A program made the translations under genes and the position numbers. Positions 11,219-23,256 of a stretch of 64,000 nt of DNA are shown here, piece by piece. Origin of the DNA: Chelonoidis abingdonii (Eukaryota > Chordata > Testudines > Testudinidae); contig NC_133769.1 of NCBI RefSeq assembly GCF_003597395.2, positions 175,377,956 through 175,441,955 on the forward strand. The letters run 5' to 3'. The stretch's first letter is position 1; each line of letters starts with the position of its first letter. The notes beneath the pieces were generated by a model. The model saw only the letters and a list, made by a program, of their open reading frames with translations. It did not search any database and had not been told where the DNA came from.

Positions 11219-12385
11219 TGGAGAATTTTTGTATCTCTTTGTTCTGAAGTTTCTTATGTAAATTGTTTGATTTGGTTGGATAGTTACTTTTTTTTCTGTA
11301 CAGCCTGTCTCCCTTAGATATTTATATATGGCAATTGAGGAGAACTCAGACCCTCCCATTTTCTTTTCCATAGTAGTTACTGCAAGCCATGCAACTTGTT
11401 TATTGGCTTTCCCAAGGCTGGGGAGACTACAAAAGCAGTACAGTTGAAGTCAAGGGCTTGAATAATCCTTTTTTAAAAGATGTAAGATTCAGCCATAAAC
11501 ACACAGCTTACTTGTAATATCTTGCTGTGATCTGTAGTCTAGCTACAGCTTGTCAACAGGCTGTACATAAGACAGAACTCTGTATCAATTTGTGTGTGAC
11601 AGCTGTGAAAAGATGATTACAAAACTTTGCTGAGCTGTCAACTTTCTTGTAGGGAAAAGTTTTAAATGATGCAGTAGATAAACAAATACACAAACACTAA
11701 ATGAAGATTTGTGTATCAGTCCTATTCCTTTGTCCAATTTCTGGTATAAATGACATATGTTGCCTTGAAACTTTTCAAATGTTGACATCTTTATGACTTC
11801 AGGTTCCTGTCTAGATTAAGTCTAATCGCTATCCCCTACATTTAAAGTGGGATGTAGGGATTTAGCAGCATGCCTCCCATTGATGTTAATGGGAGTCACC
11901 AGGCTAAATCCTCACGTAAAACACTTTGACGATTTTCTCCTTGTGTGTTCAAAGCCTCTAAAGTAAATAAATGGATTTCAACCTAGTACACAGATGAATT
12001 AACACTATCCATAAGATTAAACACTTGACTATTTTTGCCAATAAACTAGATTTTCTGTGACTTGTGATGAGATTTATGATAATTGCCTAAAATAGATCAG
12101 TTTTTAAAAGAAACAATTCTACAGTCCCAGGACTACTTTTTTTTTTAGCAATAAACAGAACCATTTTCATAGGTGCAGTCATCAATTTAAATACACTGCA
12201 ATGTTCCAACATTTAGTTAAGGATTTTCCGAGTTCCTGGGAGATCCACAAATCTAGACAGTTAACCTCCTTCACTCTTTGGCACCCAGCCTGAAGTCTCT
12301 GGATTGTGTTTTGGCAATAATTCTCCTTCCTAGCTATTGTGCTGTAACAGCTGCTCTGCAGCTGCTACTCCTGCCTAATACGTAG
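11219..12385. other. Unannotated sequence
   Basis: No gene was recognised. It contains the short palindromic repeat at 11858-11911. Confidence 0.5.
11858..11911. repeat. Short palindromic repeat (GGATTTAGC...GCTAAATCC)
   Basis: The arms GGATTTAGCAGCATGCCTCCC and GGGAGTCACCAGGCTAAATCC pair around an ATTGATGTTAAT centre. It has the same design as the repeats at 5807, 17432, 55468 and 56541. Confidence 0.6.
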
Positions 12386-14480
12386 AGTAATAGATTATAA
12401 GGGGAGAAGGGACCATTGTGATCATCTAGTCTGACCTCCTGCATAATACAGGCCATTGGAATTCTCTGAATTAACTCCAATTTGAACTAGAGCATATCTT
12501 TTAGAAAAATATCCAACCCTGATTTAAAAATATTCACTGATGAAGAATCCAACACAACTCTTATTTCTATTCTGACTTTGTCTAGCTTCAATTTCCACTC
12601 ATTGGATCTTGTTAAACCTTCACCTGCTAGACTGAAGATCCCTCTACAACCAAATTTCTGTTCCCCATGTAGATACTATAGACTGTGATCAAGTACTCCA
12701 GGACCTAAAGCTAAGCTAAACAGATAGAGATCCTTTAGTCTTTCACCATAAGGCACATTTTCCAATCCTTTAATCATTCTTGTGGCTCTTGTCCAAACCC
12801 TCTCAAATTTTTCGACATTCTTCTTGAATTGTTGATGGCAGAACTGGACACAGTATTCCAGTAGCAGATGCATCAGTGCCAAATACACAAGTAATATAAC
12901 ATCCCTATTCCTACTTGGTATCTCTGTTTATGCATTCAAGAATCACATTAGCTCTTTTGGCTACCACATAACACTGGAAGCTTATGTTCAGATGAATATC
13001 ATCGACCACGATCCCTAAATCTTTTTCGGAATCACTGCTTCCCAGGTAGTAATCCAGTAAATATCATCTATGTTCTTTGTTCCTAAGAATTTACATTTGG
13101 CCGTATTAAAAACATATATTGTTTGCTTGCATCCAGTTTACCAAGTGACACAGATCACTCTGCGTCAGTGACCTGTTCTATCCATTATTTACCACTCTGT
13201 CAATCTATGTCTCAGGTGCAATTTTTGTCAATGATTATTTTATGTTTGCATACAGGTCATTAATAAAAGGATTAAGTACCATAGGGTCAAGAACAGATTC
13301 CTCTCGGATTCCACTTGAAATATACCCATTTTGTATTTTGAGACCTGGAAATTTGCTAGTTTTTAATCAAATTAATGTGTGCTGTTGACTTTGTATTATT
13401 CTAATTTCAAATCAAAATCAAAGTGCCGTGCAGCACCAAATTAAATTACTCAGAGAAGTCTAAATATATTACATTGCCACTATTACCTTTATCACCCAAA
13501 GTTGTAATCTCATAAAAAAAACACCTCAAGTTAGTTTGCCAGGATTTATTTTGCATAAACCCATGTTGTCTAGCATTTCTTATACTACCTGCCTTTAATT
13601 AAAAAAATTAATAAATAAAGTTCTGTATCAGCTACTTCATTATTATGCCTGAGATCAATGTAAGGCTGACAGGACTATAATTACCTGGGTTGCTGTTTGC
13701 ATCACATCAGATTTCTTCTAGTCTTCTGTAACTTCCTTAAGTTTTCCAAGATTTATTGAAAATCAACATTAATGGTTCAGAGTACTTCTCAGCCTACTCA
13801 TTTAAAAGTCTTGGACACAAGTTGTCTGGTGCTGATGATTTAGAAGTGTCTAACTTCAGTAGATGCTATTTAACATCCTGCTTAGTTGCTGATGCAATGG
13901 AAATTTTCATAATCATCAGCCGACTTTTCCCAAATACAGAGCAGAAATGCTATTGAGCACTTTTGCCTTTTCTACATTATTTTTGACAGTTATACCTTTT
14001 TATATCTAGTAGTAGATCAATGCCATCATTAGAATTCTTTTTGTTTCTCATATACTTTTAAAACACCCTTACTTTTATAGCATCATTGGAATTCTCCTTG
14101 CATCCTTTTGCGTCCCTTATCAATTTTATGCAATTCCTAGCTTCTGATTTATATTCATTATCATTAACTTTCCCTTTGTTACAAATGGTTTTCCATAGCT
14201 GCTTTCATTTCCAGTCTAAGCCAGTTTTTTTCTTTAAACACAAAACAAACAAAAAAACAACAACTATGAGCCTTCTGTCTTGATTGCGAGATGCCCCAAA
14301 AGCCACAAAGTGTTCTTAAAGAGTTCCCAATAAGCATTCACATATTTCTGTTTAAATTCTCTCTCACAACAGATTTGTCTCATAGTTATTGCAAGTGTTG
14401 TGAAACCTTTTTAAAGCTATATATTTCTATTATTGGCTTGGGTTTTATACTATTTGCAAGTCATGATCACTTGTACCTAA
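12386..14480 (-). mobile_element. CR1 LINE, 5'-truncated, reverse strand
   Basis: About 2.1 kb of CR1 on the minus strand. Its 3' end lies at the left (GACCATTGTGATCATCTAGTC, the CR1 3' UTR signature) and reverse-transcriptase coding continues to about 14,480. The minus-strand reading contains the CR1 carboxy-terminal block LEYCVQF and RATRMIKGLE (near 12,720-12,860). Further upstream, near 13,260-13,320, is the region of the catalytic RT segment. Stops and frameshifts are frequent, so the copy is dead. Similar copies are at 21848, 24258, 38768 and 42420. Confidence 0.92.
12676..14470 (-). pseudogene. CR1 ORF2 reverse-transcriptase remnant
   Basis: This is the decayed ORF2 of the reverse-strand CR1. 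The clearest piece is the 70-codon frame at 12676-12888, which holds LEYCVQF, FKKNVEKFERV and RATRMIKGLENVPYGERL, the region just after the RT domain in CR1. The remainder must be read in several frames. In an intact element this protein makes cDNA directly at a nicked target; here it cannot. The endonuclease domain is missing because the copy is 5'-truncated. Confidence 0.85.
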
Positions 14481-15769
14481 GTTAGCACTAATTTTTAATT
14501 TTGTGATTAATTTCTTTTGTATCTGTCAAAACTCTAAGACAGAGTTGGCCCCAGAACGAGTGCAACTCTGAGAATTAGGAAGTTGTCTAAAGACTGCGGT
14601 AGTGTCCACAGGAAAGAAAAACTAGTGCATTTGCTCAGCAGTTGCTCTTAATCCTTTCCCTAATTTTCCCTTGCCTGACTCCCATCTCCCTGTGAGGCAG
14701 CAGTCAAGAATCTGCACAGAAATGGGCCTCACTCATTTGCAGAAGCGCATAAACAGGACACAATTGACACAGCCTTTCCAGGTCTTGCCTCTCATTTGGA
14801 AATCAGAATGGGCTTTTGTGGTAACATGCCTATTTAAATTGCAACAGGTTTTGTAGAACTAATTGAGTTTGATAAACTTTGACAAGCAACAGGCGGGATT
14901 CCAACAGAACCCTGATCAGTTTCCTGTGAGCTCACCTGGAGACTTCAGGAGCCCAGTCTCCACGTCTCTGGGATGCAGCCTCATCAGCTGAATATCTTGG
15001 AGCCAGAACACCAGGGCTGCCAGACTCCTGGGCTAGCTGGCTCCCTGGGCTGCACAACTCCCACAGCCTGGAGATCCAGGTGCTCAGTGAGTCAGACAAC
15101 CTGTGTTGAATAGAGGATTGCAGGGCTTCCAAGCTTCCTGTAACGTTGCTGGGAGCCTAGACCCTAAGACGCTGACTTGAGCCAGTCTTTCTAGGTTTTC
15201 CAGGTTCTCAACTCTGTGGCAGGGAGCTTGGAAGACGTGGCAGCCCTGGACTCCAAGCCCGGCTGCTCAGTTTCACTGCAGCTATTCAATGGTGTGCAGA
15301 AGTGAAACTGCCAAGAATCACATCAATTTCAGTCACCAGGTGGTGGTTCCTGGGAGTATATTTCCTTTCAGAAACATGAATCAGTGTTTCTAAAAAGGAA
15401 AAAAATGTTATGAATCTCTGTTTCAGGGAAAGCTTGAAGAATTTGTCCAAAAAAAAAAAATTTTCCCCTGAAACAAAAATGCTGAGTTCTGGCCAAATCT
15501 AAGAACCACATCAGTTTCACTTGTTCAAAGGTCCTCTCCAACCACTGAGGAGTAGGCAAGATTTGCCTCTTCTTGAGGAGGAAGATCCAGCATGAGTTTT
15601 CAGAGCCTCTAAAGTCTTTATTTTCCTTTGCACAAGCATATTTAAATAGTGAGTCTGATATCCCTCTCTTGGAAGTTGGTGACAAAAGTTCAGTGTTAGT
15701 CAATGGTATCAGGACTGGACATACTATGTACATTCACCTTTCTTGGCAACACTGAAGCAGTGTTTCTCG
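14481..15769. other. Unclassified sequence with a GC-richer block
   Basis: The part at 14,935-15,260 is GC-richer than its surroundings and repeats GCTGCCAGACTCCTGGGCT-like and CTGGAGATCCAGG-like phrases. It is probably an old interspersed repeat of unknown class. The rest shows nothing recognisable. The 121-codon minus frame at 15368-15733 has a poly-F run from A-rich DNA and no domain. Confidence 0.4.
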
Positions 15770-16140
15770 CACTGTGGGTCAGGACCCCAAAGTGGGTTGT
15801 GACCCCTTTTGAATGGGGTCACTAGGGCTGATGTTAGACTTGCTGGGACCTGGGGCTGAAGACCAAGCCCCACCGCCAAGGGCCGAAGCAGGGTGGTCGG
15901 GCTCAGGTTACAGGTCTCCAACTGGGGCTGAAGCCCTTGGGCCTTGGCTTTGGCTCTCCTGCCCCGGGTGGTATGCCTCAGACTTATGCTCTGGCCCTCC
16001 GACCTGGGGCTGTGGGGCTTGGGTGGGCTCAGGCTTCGGTCTCCCCTCCTGTGGTCGTGTAGTAATTTTTGTTGTCAGAAGGGGGTCGTGGTGCAATATA
16101 GTTTTAAGATGCTACAGGAGGGGTTCTCAAATTTGGCTGG
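15770..16140 (+). mobile_element. hAT-type MITE, right end eroded
   Basis: It starts CAGTGTTTCTCGCACTGTGG followed by GTGGGTTGTGACCCC, the start of a well-known amniote hAT-type MITE ('cagtggttctcaa...'). It ends near GAAGGGGGTCGTGGTGCAATA. The interior is GC-rich with repeated GGGCTGAAG and CTCAGGCTT motifs, which explains the 115-codon plus frame. The 3' terminal inverted repeat has decayed and no TSD was secured. Confidence 0.6.
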
Positions 16141-16784
16141 GAAAAGCTAGGAAAGAGTGAGACAATATTAGTTAGCAATGATAAGCAGTGGTGTAATTGC
16201 ACCATGGTCCTAGTAGAAGTCAAGGATCTACCTGTTCAAAGCCCTTGATCAAGGTAGCAGAAAGCAGCAGTTTGGGGCCCAGTCTTCCAGAAGCTGAACA
16301 TTCTCTGCTGAATGCCTTCAACTTCCATTGACTAGACCAGGCCCAGGGAAACTAATGGCCCAATCCTGGATGCCATACTGAAGCTTAGTGAGATTGTTTA
16401 ATAAATTACTTACAATACTTCACACTTACGTCTTCCACATGACAATCTCAAGCATTAGTGTGATGAGCTTTTTATCTGAATGAATTTACCAGTATCTAAT
16501 TTCTATAGCCAATAGTTACTTTGAAGTGTCCTTCTAAACATGGACCAAGTTCAATTCTGCCATCATTCCATTCACTTTAATGAAGCAACATCAGGGAGAC
16601 ATGTGAGGACAGCATTTTTAGTGATGATTCAAATTCCAGTTAGAATATTCTTCAGTGCTAATGTTACAGTCTGAAAGAGTTGGACCCAGTTCCTAACATG
16701 CCCAACTCTGAGAGGTTCAGAATAGAGATACAAACCATCATTCTGAGGGGCAGAGTGAAACCCAGCTCCCACACCCTAAGTGTT

Positions 16785-16885
16785 GCAAGCTTTAATTCAT
16801 ATTAGATTGAAAGCTCTTTGGGGCAGGGAACATCTCCTTATCTGCATTGCACTGAACACTTCAGCTGTTCAGTAAATAATAATTC
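16785..16885 (+). repeat. MIR/L2-type 3' tail repeat
   Basis: It contains ATTAGATTGAAAGCTCTTTG and GGGGCAGGGAACATCTCC, followed by an AATAATAA-type tail. These are the landmarks of the common amniote tail repeat also found at 1585, within 18562-18790 and, reversed, at 37735. Confidence 0.55.
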
Positions 16886-17431
16886 ATGTTCCTTCTTCAA
16901 AGTAACACACTCAGCAAAACAACAACAACAAACCCCCACCCCCTAAATATTGAGAAATAAAACCGTTATCTAAGAAGCATCCTGGAAGTCTAGGGGAGAA
17001 AAAAAAAGCCTACGTACAAATATGGAATAGTAAAAAGGCAATCCAGAGAGAGACTGATATATCTGATTAAGACTTCCTGAAAACCAACACAGACAGTGAG
17101 ATGAATAATAAAATATTCAGAAGAAAAGAACTTAAGCAAATTATTTCTATTTATGGCAACAGGGATGTGTTATAAGATACAAAGTCAGAAAAATCCTGGC
17201 ATATGGGATGAAGCAATTAGATGCTGACAGATTTATTCTTGCCGTTTACAAACAGAATGGGAATGTTACTTCTAAACCCAAATAAACTGTGCAGTTTCTC
17301 CTCCTGTATAAATGACAGATGTTTATAAATCATATTTTAGGGTGCCACGCACTGGAGTATGACTTAAATAGGAACCAATATCCTTAACACTTGAAAAAAA
17401 AGAGTGAGGAATCAATGGAAATTAATGGTTA

Positions 17432-17518
17432 TGACTCAGACCATCAGGCAGTATAACTGGCATAGCTCTATTGACTTCAATGGAGCTATGCTGATTTAGA
17501 CCCTCTGAGGATTTGATC
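17432..17518. repeat. Short palindromic repeat (CATAGCTC...GAGCTATG)
   Basis: An imperfect palindrome of about 85 bp centred on CATAGCTCTATTGACTTCAA followed by TGGAGCTATG, with outer arms GACTCAGACC/GACCCTCTGAGG. It is one of several in the window built around a TTGACTTCAATGG-like core. Confidence 0.65.
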
Positions 17519-18561
17519 CTTATTTTCCTGCTGCCTTTGATAAAACAGGGCTTTTAAAAATGCAGTATCTATGAACTCTTATCTAATGTACAAACAGACT
17601 GGCTGCTAGCAAATTTAACATGTTGTTCCTTCATCTGAAGAAAACTGGTGCAATTTGATACAGAAGTCTCTGCTCTTTGTAAATTTGTCCCCAAACCACC
17701 ATTTGAACTATCATTATTTTTCAGTATTTCTTTCAAACACCTGGACAAAGGAAATATTTGAGATTACTGGTACTGGTAAATTTTTAAAATCTAACCTCTT
17801 GAATGGGAAAAAAAACCCATACTGAATTAGAAAGAAATTGGTTAAACTGAAGCTGTGGAGCCATTCTAAGTTTATTTTTCAAATAAAACCCCTTCCATTT
17901 TCTAAATAAATACTCAACTGTTTGTAGTAGGAAGCACCTATTTAACCATGGCAGCCTCAGACCAGTAATTAATTACAATTATAAGGTAATGTTGAGGTGT
18001 CAACATTTTTCTGCAACCCGAAAATCTAGGATTGGGAGATTGCCCAAAATCCCAGCCAACAAGCCAAATTGTGCAGGGGCGGCACAGTTTCTGAAGGATT
18101 TTATTGGACAATAGAATCTGTGGTTGATGGCACTGTCAGAACTAATACTGGTTCTAGTGGGAACTCACTGAATAGTCATCGCGAATAATGTGAGGACCAG
18201 AGGCTCAGTGCTGCTTCCATTGAAGACAATAGCTCAATTAACATTGATTTCAAGTGGTGAAGGACCAATGGTATCTTTTAAAAGAAACACTTAAAATGAA
18301 GTCCTCTTAATGTACATAACTAAAAAGTGTTCTATAAAAATTGACATGTTTTTTAAATCATAAAAATAAGTTATTTCTATTATGGTAATTTTAAATTTTA
18401 GTCCATGATATATGTACACTTGCTGCTTTTAATCCAGTCACTGCTGCTGATTAGGGAACTGTAGTATCTTCATCCTGTACTGCTACCAAAACTACCATAT
18501 AGGAAGTCTAGGGAAACTCCAGAATAAAAATTTAGCAGCACACTTCAGAAAGTCAGAGGAA

Positions 18562-18790
18562 GGACAATCTCATGGTTAACGCACAGGAATGGCACTTGGG
18601 AATTCCTGGCTCTACCACCAGTTTTCTGTGCCACATCACTTACTCACTCCAGGCCTCAGTTTCCCATCTGTAAAATGGGGATAGTAATAATTTCTCCCAG
18701 CCTTTATCCATCTTGTTGATTTATAATGTGCGCTCTTTGGGGCAGGGGCTACCCACCTTTCAAATGTCTCTGAACAGTAATGTATAACAG
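18562..18790 (+). repeat. MIR-type CORE-SINE
   Basis: The central signature CCTCAGTTTCCCATCTGTAA followed by AATGGGGATAGTAATAA is diagnostic of MIR. A CACATCACTTACTCACTCC block precedes it and a GCTCTTTGGGGCAGGGGC tail follows. MIR elements are ancient tRNA-derived SINEs spread by L2-type LINEs. Confidence 0.82.
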
Positions 18791-19863
18791 TGTAGAGGGC
18801 ACGATCCTGAAGAGTGCCGATTACCCCTCAATTCCCAGAGACTTTAACGAGAGCGGAAAACACGTATTGCTTACAAGAATTTAAGAGAAGAATATTTTCA
18901 AGTTATTCTTGTACGTATCTGCCATCACTAAGTAAGTTTTGTCCTTTTTATACGTTGAACATCCACTTCATGACACAGCACATATAGCCCAAACTACATG
19001 CAATAATCCATACAGGTGGAGATTTGAGATCTCTTATGAAATTATAAAGTCTCAATAGCTAGATTTGTTTGAAAAATTGAATGTCATTCCTGTGGGAAAT
19101 GCAAATTTCAAAACTTGGTTTCATCCTGAATCAGTATACACACTAAACAACCTCAAAACTTTTTCCAAGATGAAATATTCTGAAAACTTTTCATTTCAAT
19201 GAAGTCAAAAAGTCATTTAGATTTGACTTTTAGATTATACATTTTAATCTACATAAATCAAAATTATAAAGTGAAAGTGAAATGTTTTGACCGTATCAAA
19301 ACAATTAAATAATATCCTGCCAAAGTTTATGTGAACTCAATAACTTCCTGTGAAAGGTTTAGATTTCATGGAATCAACATTTATTGATGGAATACTGTTT
19401 TGATCAACTCTGCTGCAAATTCCCTCCCCATTTGAAAAAAAAATCCTGCTACTACAATCATTACCTCGGCTTAAACGTCATGAGGGTTTTCTTTTTTAAA
19501 TCACTTCAGTCTTTGTTTTCTGTGCCTTTAGGACACATTACCTTCATGGTGCCCATTGCCTTTAATGGGAATTCTTCCTGAGTAAGGAATTCAGGATTGG
19601 AATCAAGAACATTCCTTTAAAAAATAGTAAGTGCATTGATGGGAAATACTTTGCCTTTCTGAAATGATCCCTCATTATCCTCCAACTCTCATAGTTTATT
19701 GCCTTCTAATGGTACTTTTTAATAGATTTTTAGTGAATGCCATATAATTAGTATATGTAATAATTAAGATGGGGCCAGATCTTGAGCTAATGTTAGTCAG
19801 ATGAGCTCAAAGAAACAATGTCAATTTACTCCATATTAAACTGAGATCACATATACTCTAGCT
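18791..19863. other. Unannotated sequence
   Basis: No feature was recognised. Confidence 0.5.
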
Positions 19864-20772
19864 CAGGAGTCGGCAAACTTTTTGGCCCGAGGGCCACGCC
19901 AATGGAAATTGTATGGCGGGCCATGAATGCTTACAAAGTTGGGGTTAGGGGTGTGGGAGAGGGTGAGAGTTCTGGCTGGGGGTGCAGGCTCTGGGATGGG
20001 TCCAGAAATAAGGAGTTCAGGGTGCAGGAGTGGGCTCCGGATTGAGGTGAGGGCTCTGGGGTGGGGCTGGGTGTAAGAGTTTGGGGTGCAGGAGGGTGCT
20101 CTGGGTTGGAACCAATGGGTTTGGAGGGTGGGAGGGGGATCAGGGATTGGACAGGCTGTTGGGGAACAGGGTGGGTGAGGATTCTGGTTGGGAGTGCAGG
20201 CTCTGAGGTGGGGCTGGAGATGAGGGGCTTGGAGTACAAGAGGGGGCTCTGGGCTGGAGTTAAGGGGTTCAGAGGGCAGGAGGAAGATCAGGGCTGTGGC
20301 AGGGGATTTGAGGCTTGGGAGGGAGCTCAGGGGTGCATTCTTTGGGTGGTGCTTACAGCATGTAGCTCCTGGAAGCATGTCCCCCCTGTGGCTCCAAGGC
20401 ATGGCCAGGCGGCTCTGTGCACTGCCTGTCCACCGGTGACACTCCTGCAGCTCCCTTTGGCTGGGAACTGTGGCCAATGGGAGCTTTGGGGGTGGTGTCT
20501 GCTAAAAGGGCAATGTCTATGGATAGGACAGTGCACAGAGCCGCCTGACCACGACTCCGCATACTACATAGGAGCCGGAGGGGGGTTTAGCCAGAGGTGG
20601 GGTCATGCTGGCTGCTTCCTGGGAGCCGTGTCGAGAGGAACAAGCCCCTGACCCAGCTCGTCATCTGGAACGGGGGAACCCCCCAACCTTTCTTCCTGGC
20701 AGGAGCTGAGGAACAGATTAAGTGGTCTGATGGGCCGGATCTGGACTGCGGGCCATAGTTTGCCCACCCCTG
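19864..20772 (+). mobile_element. hAT-type non-autonomous element with a G-rich interior
   Basis: It begins CAGGAGTCGGCAAACTTTTTG and ends GGGCCATAGTTTGCCCACCC CTG, giving terminal inverted repeats of the CAGGGGTSGGCAAAC class. The 8-bp flanks CTCTAGCT and GTGTAAGT agree at only four positions, so the TSD is decayed. The related element at 35366 has perfect ends. The long minus-strand frame (204 codons) and the plus frame of 196 codons lie wholly inside this GC-rich repeat and are not genes. Confidence 0.75.
19930..20330. repeat. Degenerate minisatellite inside the hAT element
   Basis: Repeated phrases GGGGTGCAGGCTCTGGG, AGTTCAGGGTGCAGGAG and GGGCTCTGGG return every 60-75 bp for about 400 bp. 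The repetition produces proline-rich antisense frames that look like protein but are not. Confidence 0.6.
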
Positions 20773-21847
20773 GTGTAAGTGAAACCATGGAAACACAGTT
20801 TTTGATACAGTCTCCATTTCTTGCAATAGTCACCTATCACAGTCACTTTTCAAATTCTCTTCAGTCTTTCGGGAATCATGGTCCCTTCAGGCTGCGCAGA
20901 TATTTTTGGTGCACATAAATCACACGGCGCTGATGCTTGATGTGTCACCATCAGACAGGAGAGAGTTCCAAGCCCTGGAGTGACATTGCTGAGCAGACTG
21001 ATTTACTGTGTCTCCTGTGGGGATTATATACCCGATCTGGGACTCACGTGACCAGTTCCTGGAGCGTGGATTGGCTGGAGCCTAGCACGAGACTTTTCAT
21101 CTCACACTGTGTAAAGGTCTTGTAGAAAGTGCTAATAACTTAGGCTCTGTCTACATGGGAAAGTTTTATCAATTATACTAGTATAATTACATAGGTTTAG
21201 CCCCCTGTGAGGACACTTTGCTATAAGCACCTTTTTATTTCTGTTTACCTTAAATCTCTGACCAAAAACCAAAGCAAATCCAAAAGTCTCTTACCAGAAT
21301 AAGGAAGTCCACTGTTACAAACTGATTTAAATTCACACCTGAGGCAATGCCAAAAAAATAATTTCCAGTTTCAGCAAGACCTTGTAGAAGTGAAAACTTG
21401 TAACCCAGAAAAGCAAAAGATATTGACAAGGTGCAAGACTTTAAAGGTTTCCCATCCTCAGTTGGAAATGCCATTCCAGTATATGTTACAAAAAAGAAAA
21501 GACGCTTCTGGCAGTGAAATTCTGAGTAAATCTTTGCCTCTTTCTTTCTGCTATCCCTCCCTAACAGCCATCATGTTTTCTTATCACTTGGGTATGTCTG
21601 ATTTCTGACATTTCCCATGAATAGATGTTGATTTGCCATTGTGAGTCTTGAGACTGGTTCTCTTCCAGCAAGTATGCACCTTCTTTCCTAAACCAACCAC
21701 ACACACTTGTTCAGCTCCTGCTGCCTCTATCACCAACCTTGTTAACGACATATAATACATAAAAATGATAGCATATCAATTCATTAGACAAACTAACTGA
21801 CATTCTGATCAGTTTTTTTTTTCTTTCATTTCTGACTTTGGCACCAA
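20773..21847. other. Unannotated sequence with one MITE fragment
   Basis: Apart from the fragment at 21140-21240, nothing was recognised. Short frames near 21,250-21,600 overlap on both strands and have no domain. Confidence 0.45.
21140..21240 (+). mobile_element. MITE fragment ('GGCTCTGTCTACATGGG')
   Basis: It starts GGCTCTGTCTACATGGGAAA, the end motif of the CTACAC-type MITEs, and continues through an AT-rich interior to CCCCCTGTGAGGACAC. The right terminus is not clear. Confidence 0.4.
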
Positions 21848-21857
21848 AAGTGGAAAT

Positions 21858-22256
21858 GTGCTAATAAAGTTTGCGGGTGATATAAAGATGGGAGGTATTG
21901 CCAATACAGAGAAGGATCAGGATATCCTACAGGAAGATCTGGATAACCTGGTAAACTGGAGTAATAGTAATAGGATGAAATTTAAGAGTGAAAATTGCAA
22001 ACTCATGCATTTAGGGATTAATAACAAGAATTATTGTTATAAGCTGGGGTTGCATCAGTTGGAAGTAACAGAGGAGGAGAAGAACCTTGGAGTATTGGTT
22101 GATCACAGGATGACTATGAGCCGCCGATGTGATATAGCTGTGAAAAAAGCTAATGCGATCTTGGGATGCATCAGAAGTATTTCCAGTAGAGATAAGGAGG
22201 TGTTAGTACTGTTATACAAGGCACTGGTGAGAACAGGTACAGAGAAGGGCTACTAG
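21858..22256 (+). pseudogene. CR1 reverse-transcriptase C-terminal remnant
   Basis: An unusually long surviving CR1 frame of 132 codons. It opens with KFAGDIKMGG, where active CR1 proteins have the catalytic A/FADD motif, so the second catalytic Asp region is altered to FAGD. It continues through EDLDNLVNWSN, CKLMHLG and EEEKNLGVLVDHRMTMSR, then KKANAILGCIR and KEVLVLLYKALVR. After ALVR it jumps to the RATRM region, showing an internal deletion of roughly 80 bp. It is a fragment, not a gene. Confidence 0.92.
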
Positions 22257-22388
22257 GATGATATGAGGAACGGAAAACCTGTCTCATGAAAGGAGACTCA
22301 AAGAGCTTGGCTTTTTTAGCCTAACCAAAAGAAGGCTGAGGGGAGATATGATTGCTCTCTACAAATATATCAGAGGAATAAATACCCA

Positions 22389-23256
22389 TGTCATAAACAG
22401 ATGGTTAAGGGTTAATGTTTCTTTTACCTGTAAAGGGTTAAGAAGCTCAATAAACCTGGCTGACACCTGACCAGAGGACCAATAGGGGGACAAGATACTT
22501 TCAAATCCTGGTGGAGGGAAGCCTTTGTTTGTACTTTTTGTTTGGTTCGTTGTTCGCTCTCGGGACTGAGAGGGGCGAGATGTCAATCCAGGCTTTCCCA
22601 TCTTCTGAATCAGTCTTTCATGTTTCAAACTAGTAATAATAGCCAGGCAGGCGGATTATTCTTTATGTTTGTTTCTTAACTTGTAAATGTGTCTTTTGCT
22701 GGAAGGATTTTACCTCTGTTTGCTTTAACTTTGAATCTCAGGCTAGGGGCGGAGGGGTCCCTCTAGTCTATATGACTCTGAGTACCAGTAAAGCCTTCCA
22801 TCCTGATTTTACAGAGATAATTTTTACCTTTTCTTTCTTTAATTAAAAGCTTTCTTTTTAAGAACCTGATTGATTTTTCCTTGTTTTAAAATCCAAGGGA
22901 TTGAGTTTGAACTCACCAGGGATTGGTGGGGGGGAAAGGCGGGGGGATGGTTAATTCCTCTTTGGTTTAAGATCCAAGGAGTTTGGATCTAGGTAAGCCT
23001 CTCAAGGGAACCCAGGGAGGGGAGAGTCTGGGGAGAAAAGGAGGGGGATGGTTAATTTCTCCTTGTTTTAAGATCCAAGGGGTTTGGGTCTTGGGTTGCC
23101 CAGGGAAGGTTTTGGGGGAACAGTAAGTGTGCCAGACACAGACTTCTGGCTAGTGGCAGCGTACCAGATTTAAGCTAGGAATTAAGCTTAGAAGGGTCCA
23201 TGCAGGTCCCCCACATTTGTACTCTAAAGTTTAAAGTGGGGGAAAAAACTTTGACA
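22389..23256 (+). mobile_element. Solo LTR (TGTCA...TGACA family), copy 2
   Basis: An 868-bp element starts TGTCATAAACAGATGG and ends AACTTTGACA, flanked by perfect ACCCA duplications (22384-22388 and 23257-23261). It lies inside CR1 3' sequence, which continues across the site once one ACCCA is removed. It shares TTTACCTGTAAAGGGTTAAG and AAGATCCAAGGGGTTTGG with the other three copies, in the opposite orientation to them. Confidence 0.93.

Larger units (their letters stand above)
16141..18561. other. Mostly unannotated sequence
   Basis: Two small repeats are described separately (16785 and 17432). Otherwise no gene, exon or repeat was recognised. Confidence 0.5.

Noticed and set aside
19863..20477. 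204-codon minus-strand frame rich in Pro, Ser and Thr
   Set aside because: It lies inside a hAT-type element with a 60-75-bp degenerate repeat; its composition follows from the G-rich minisatellite on the other strand and there is no domain or splice context.
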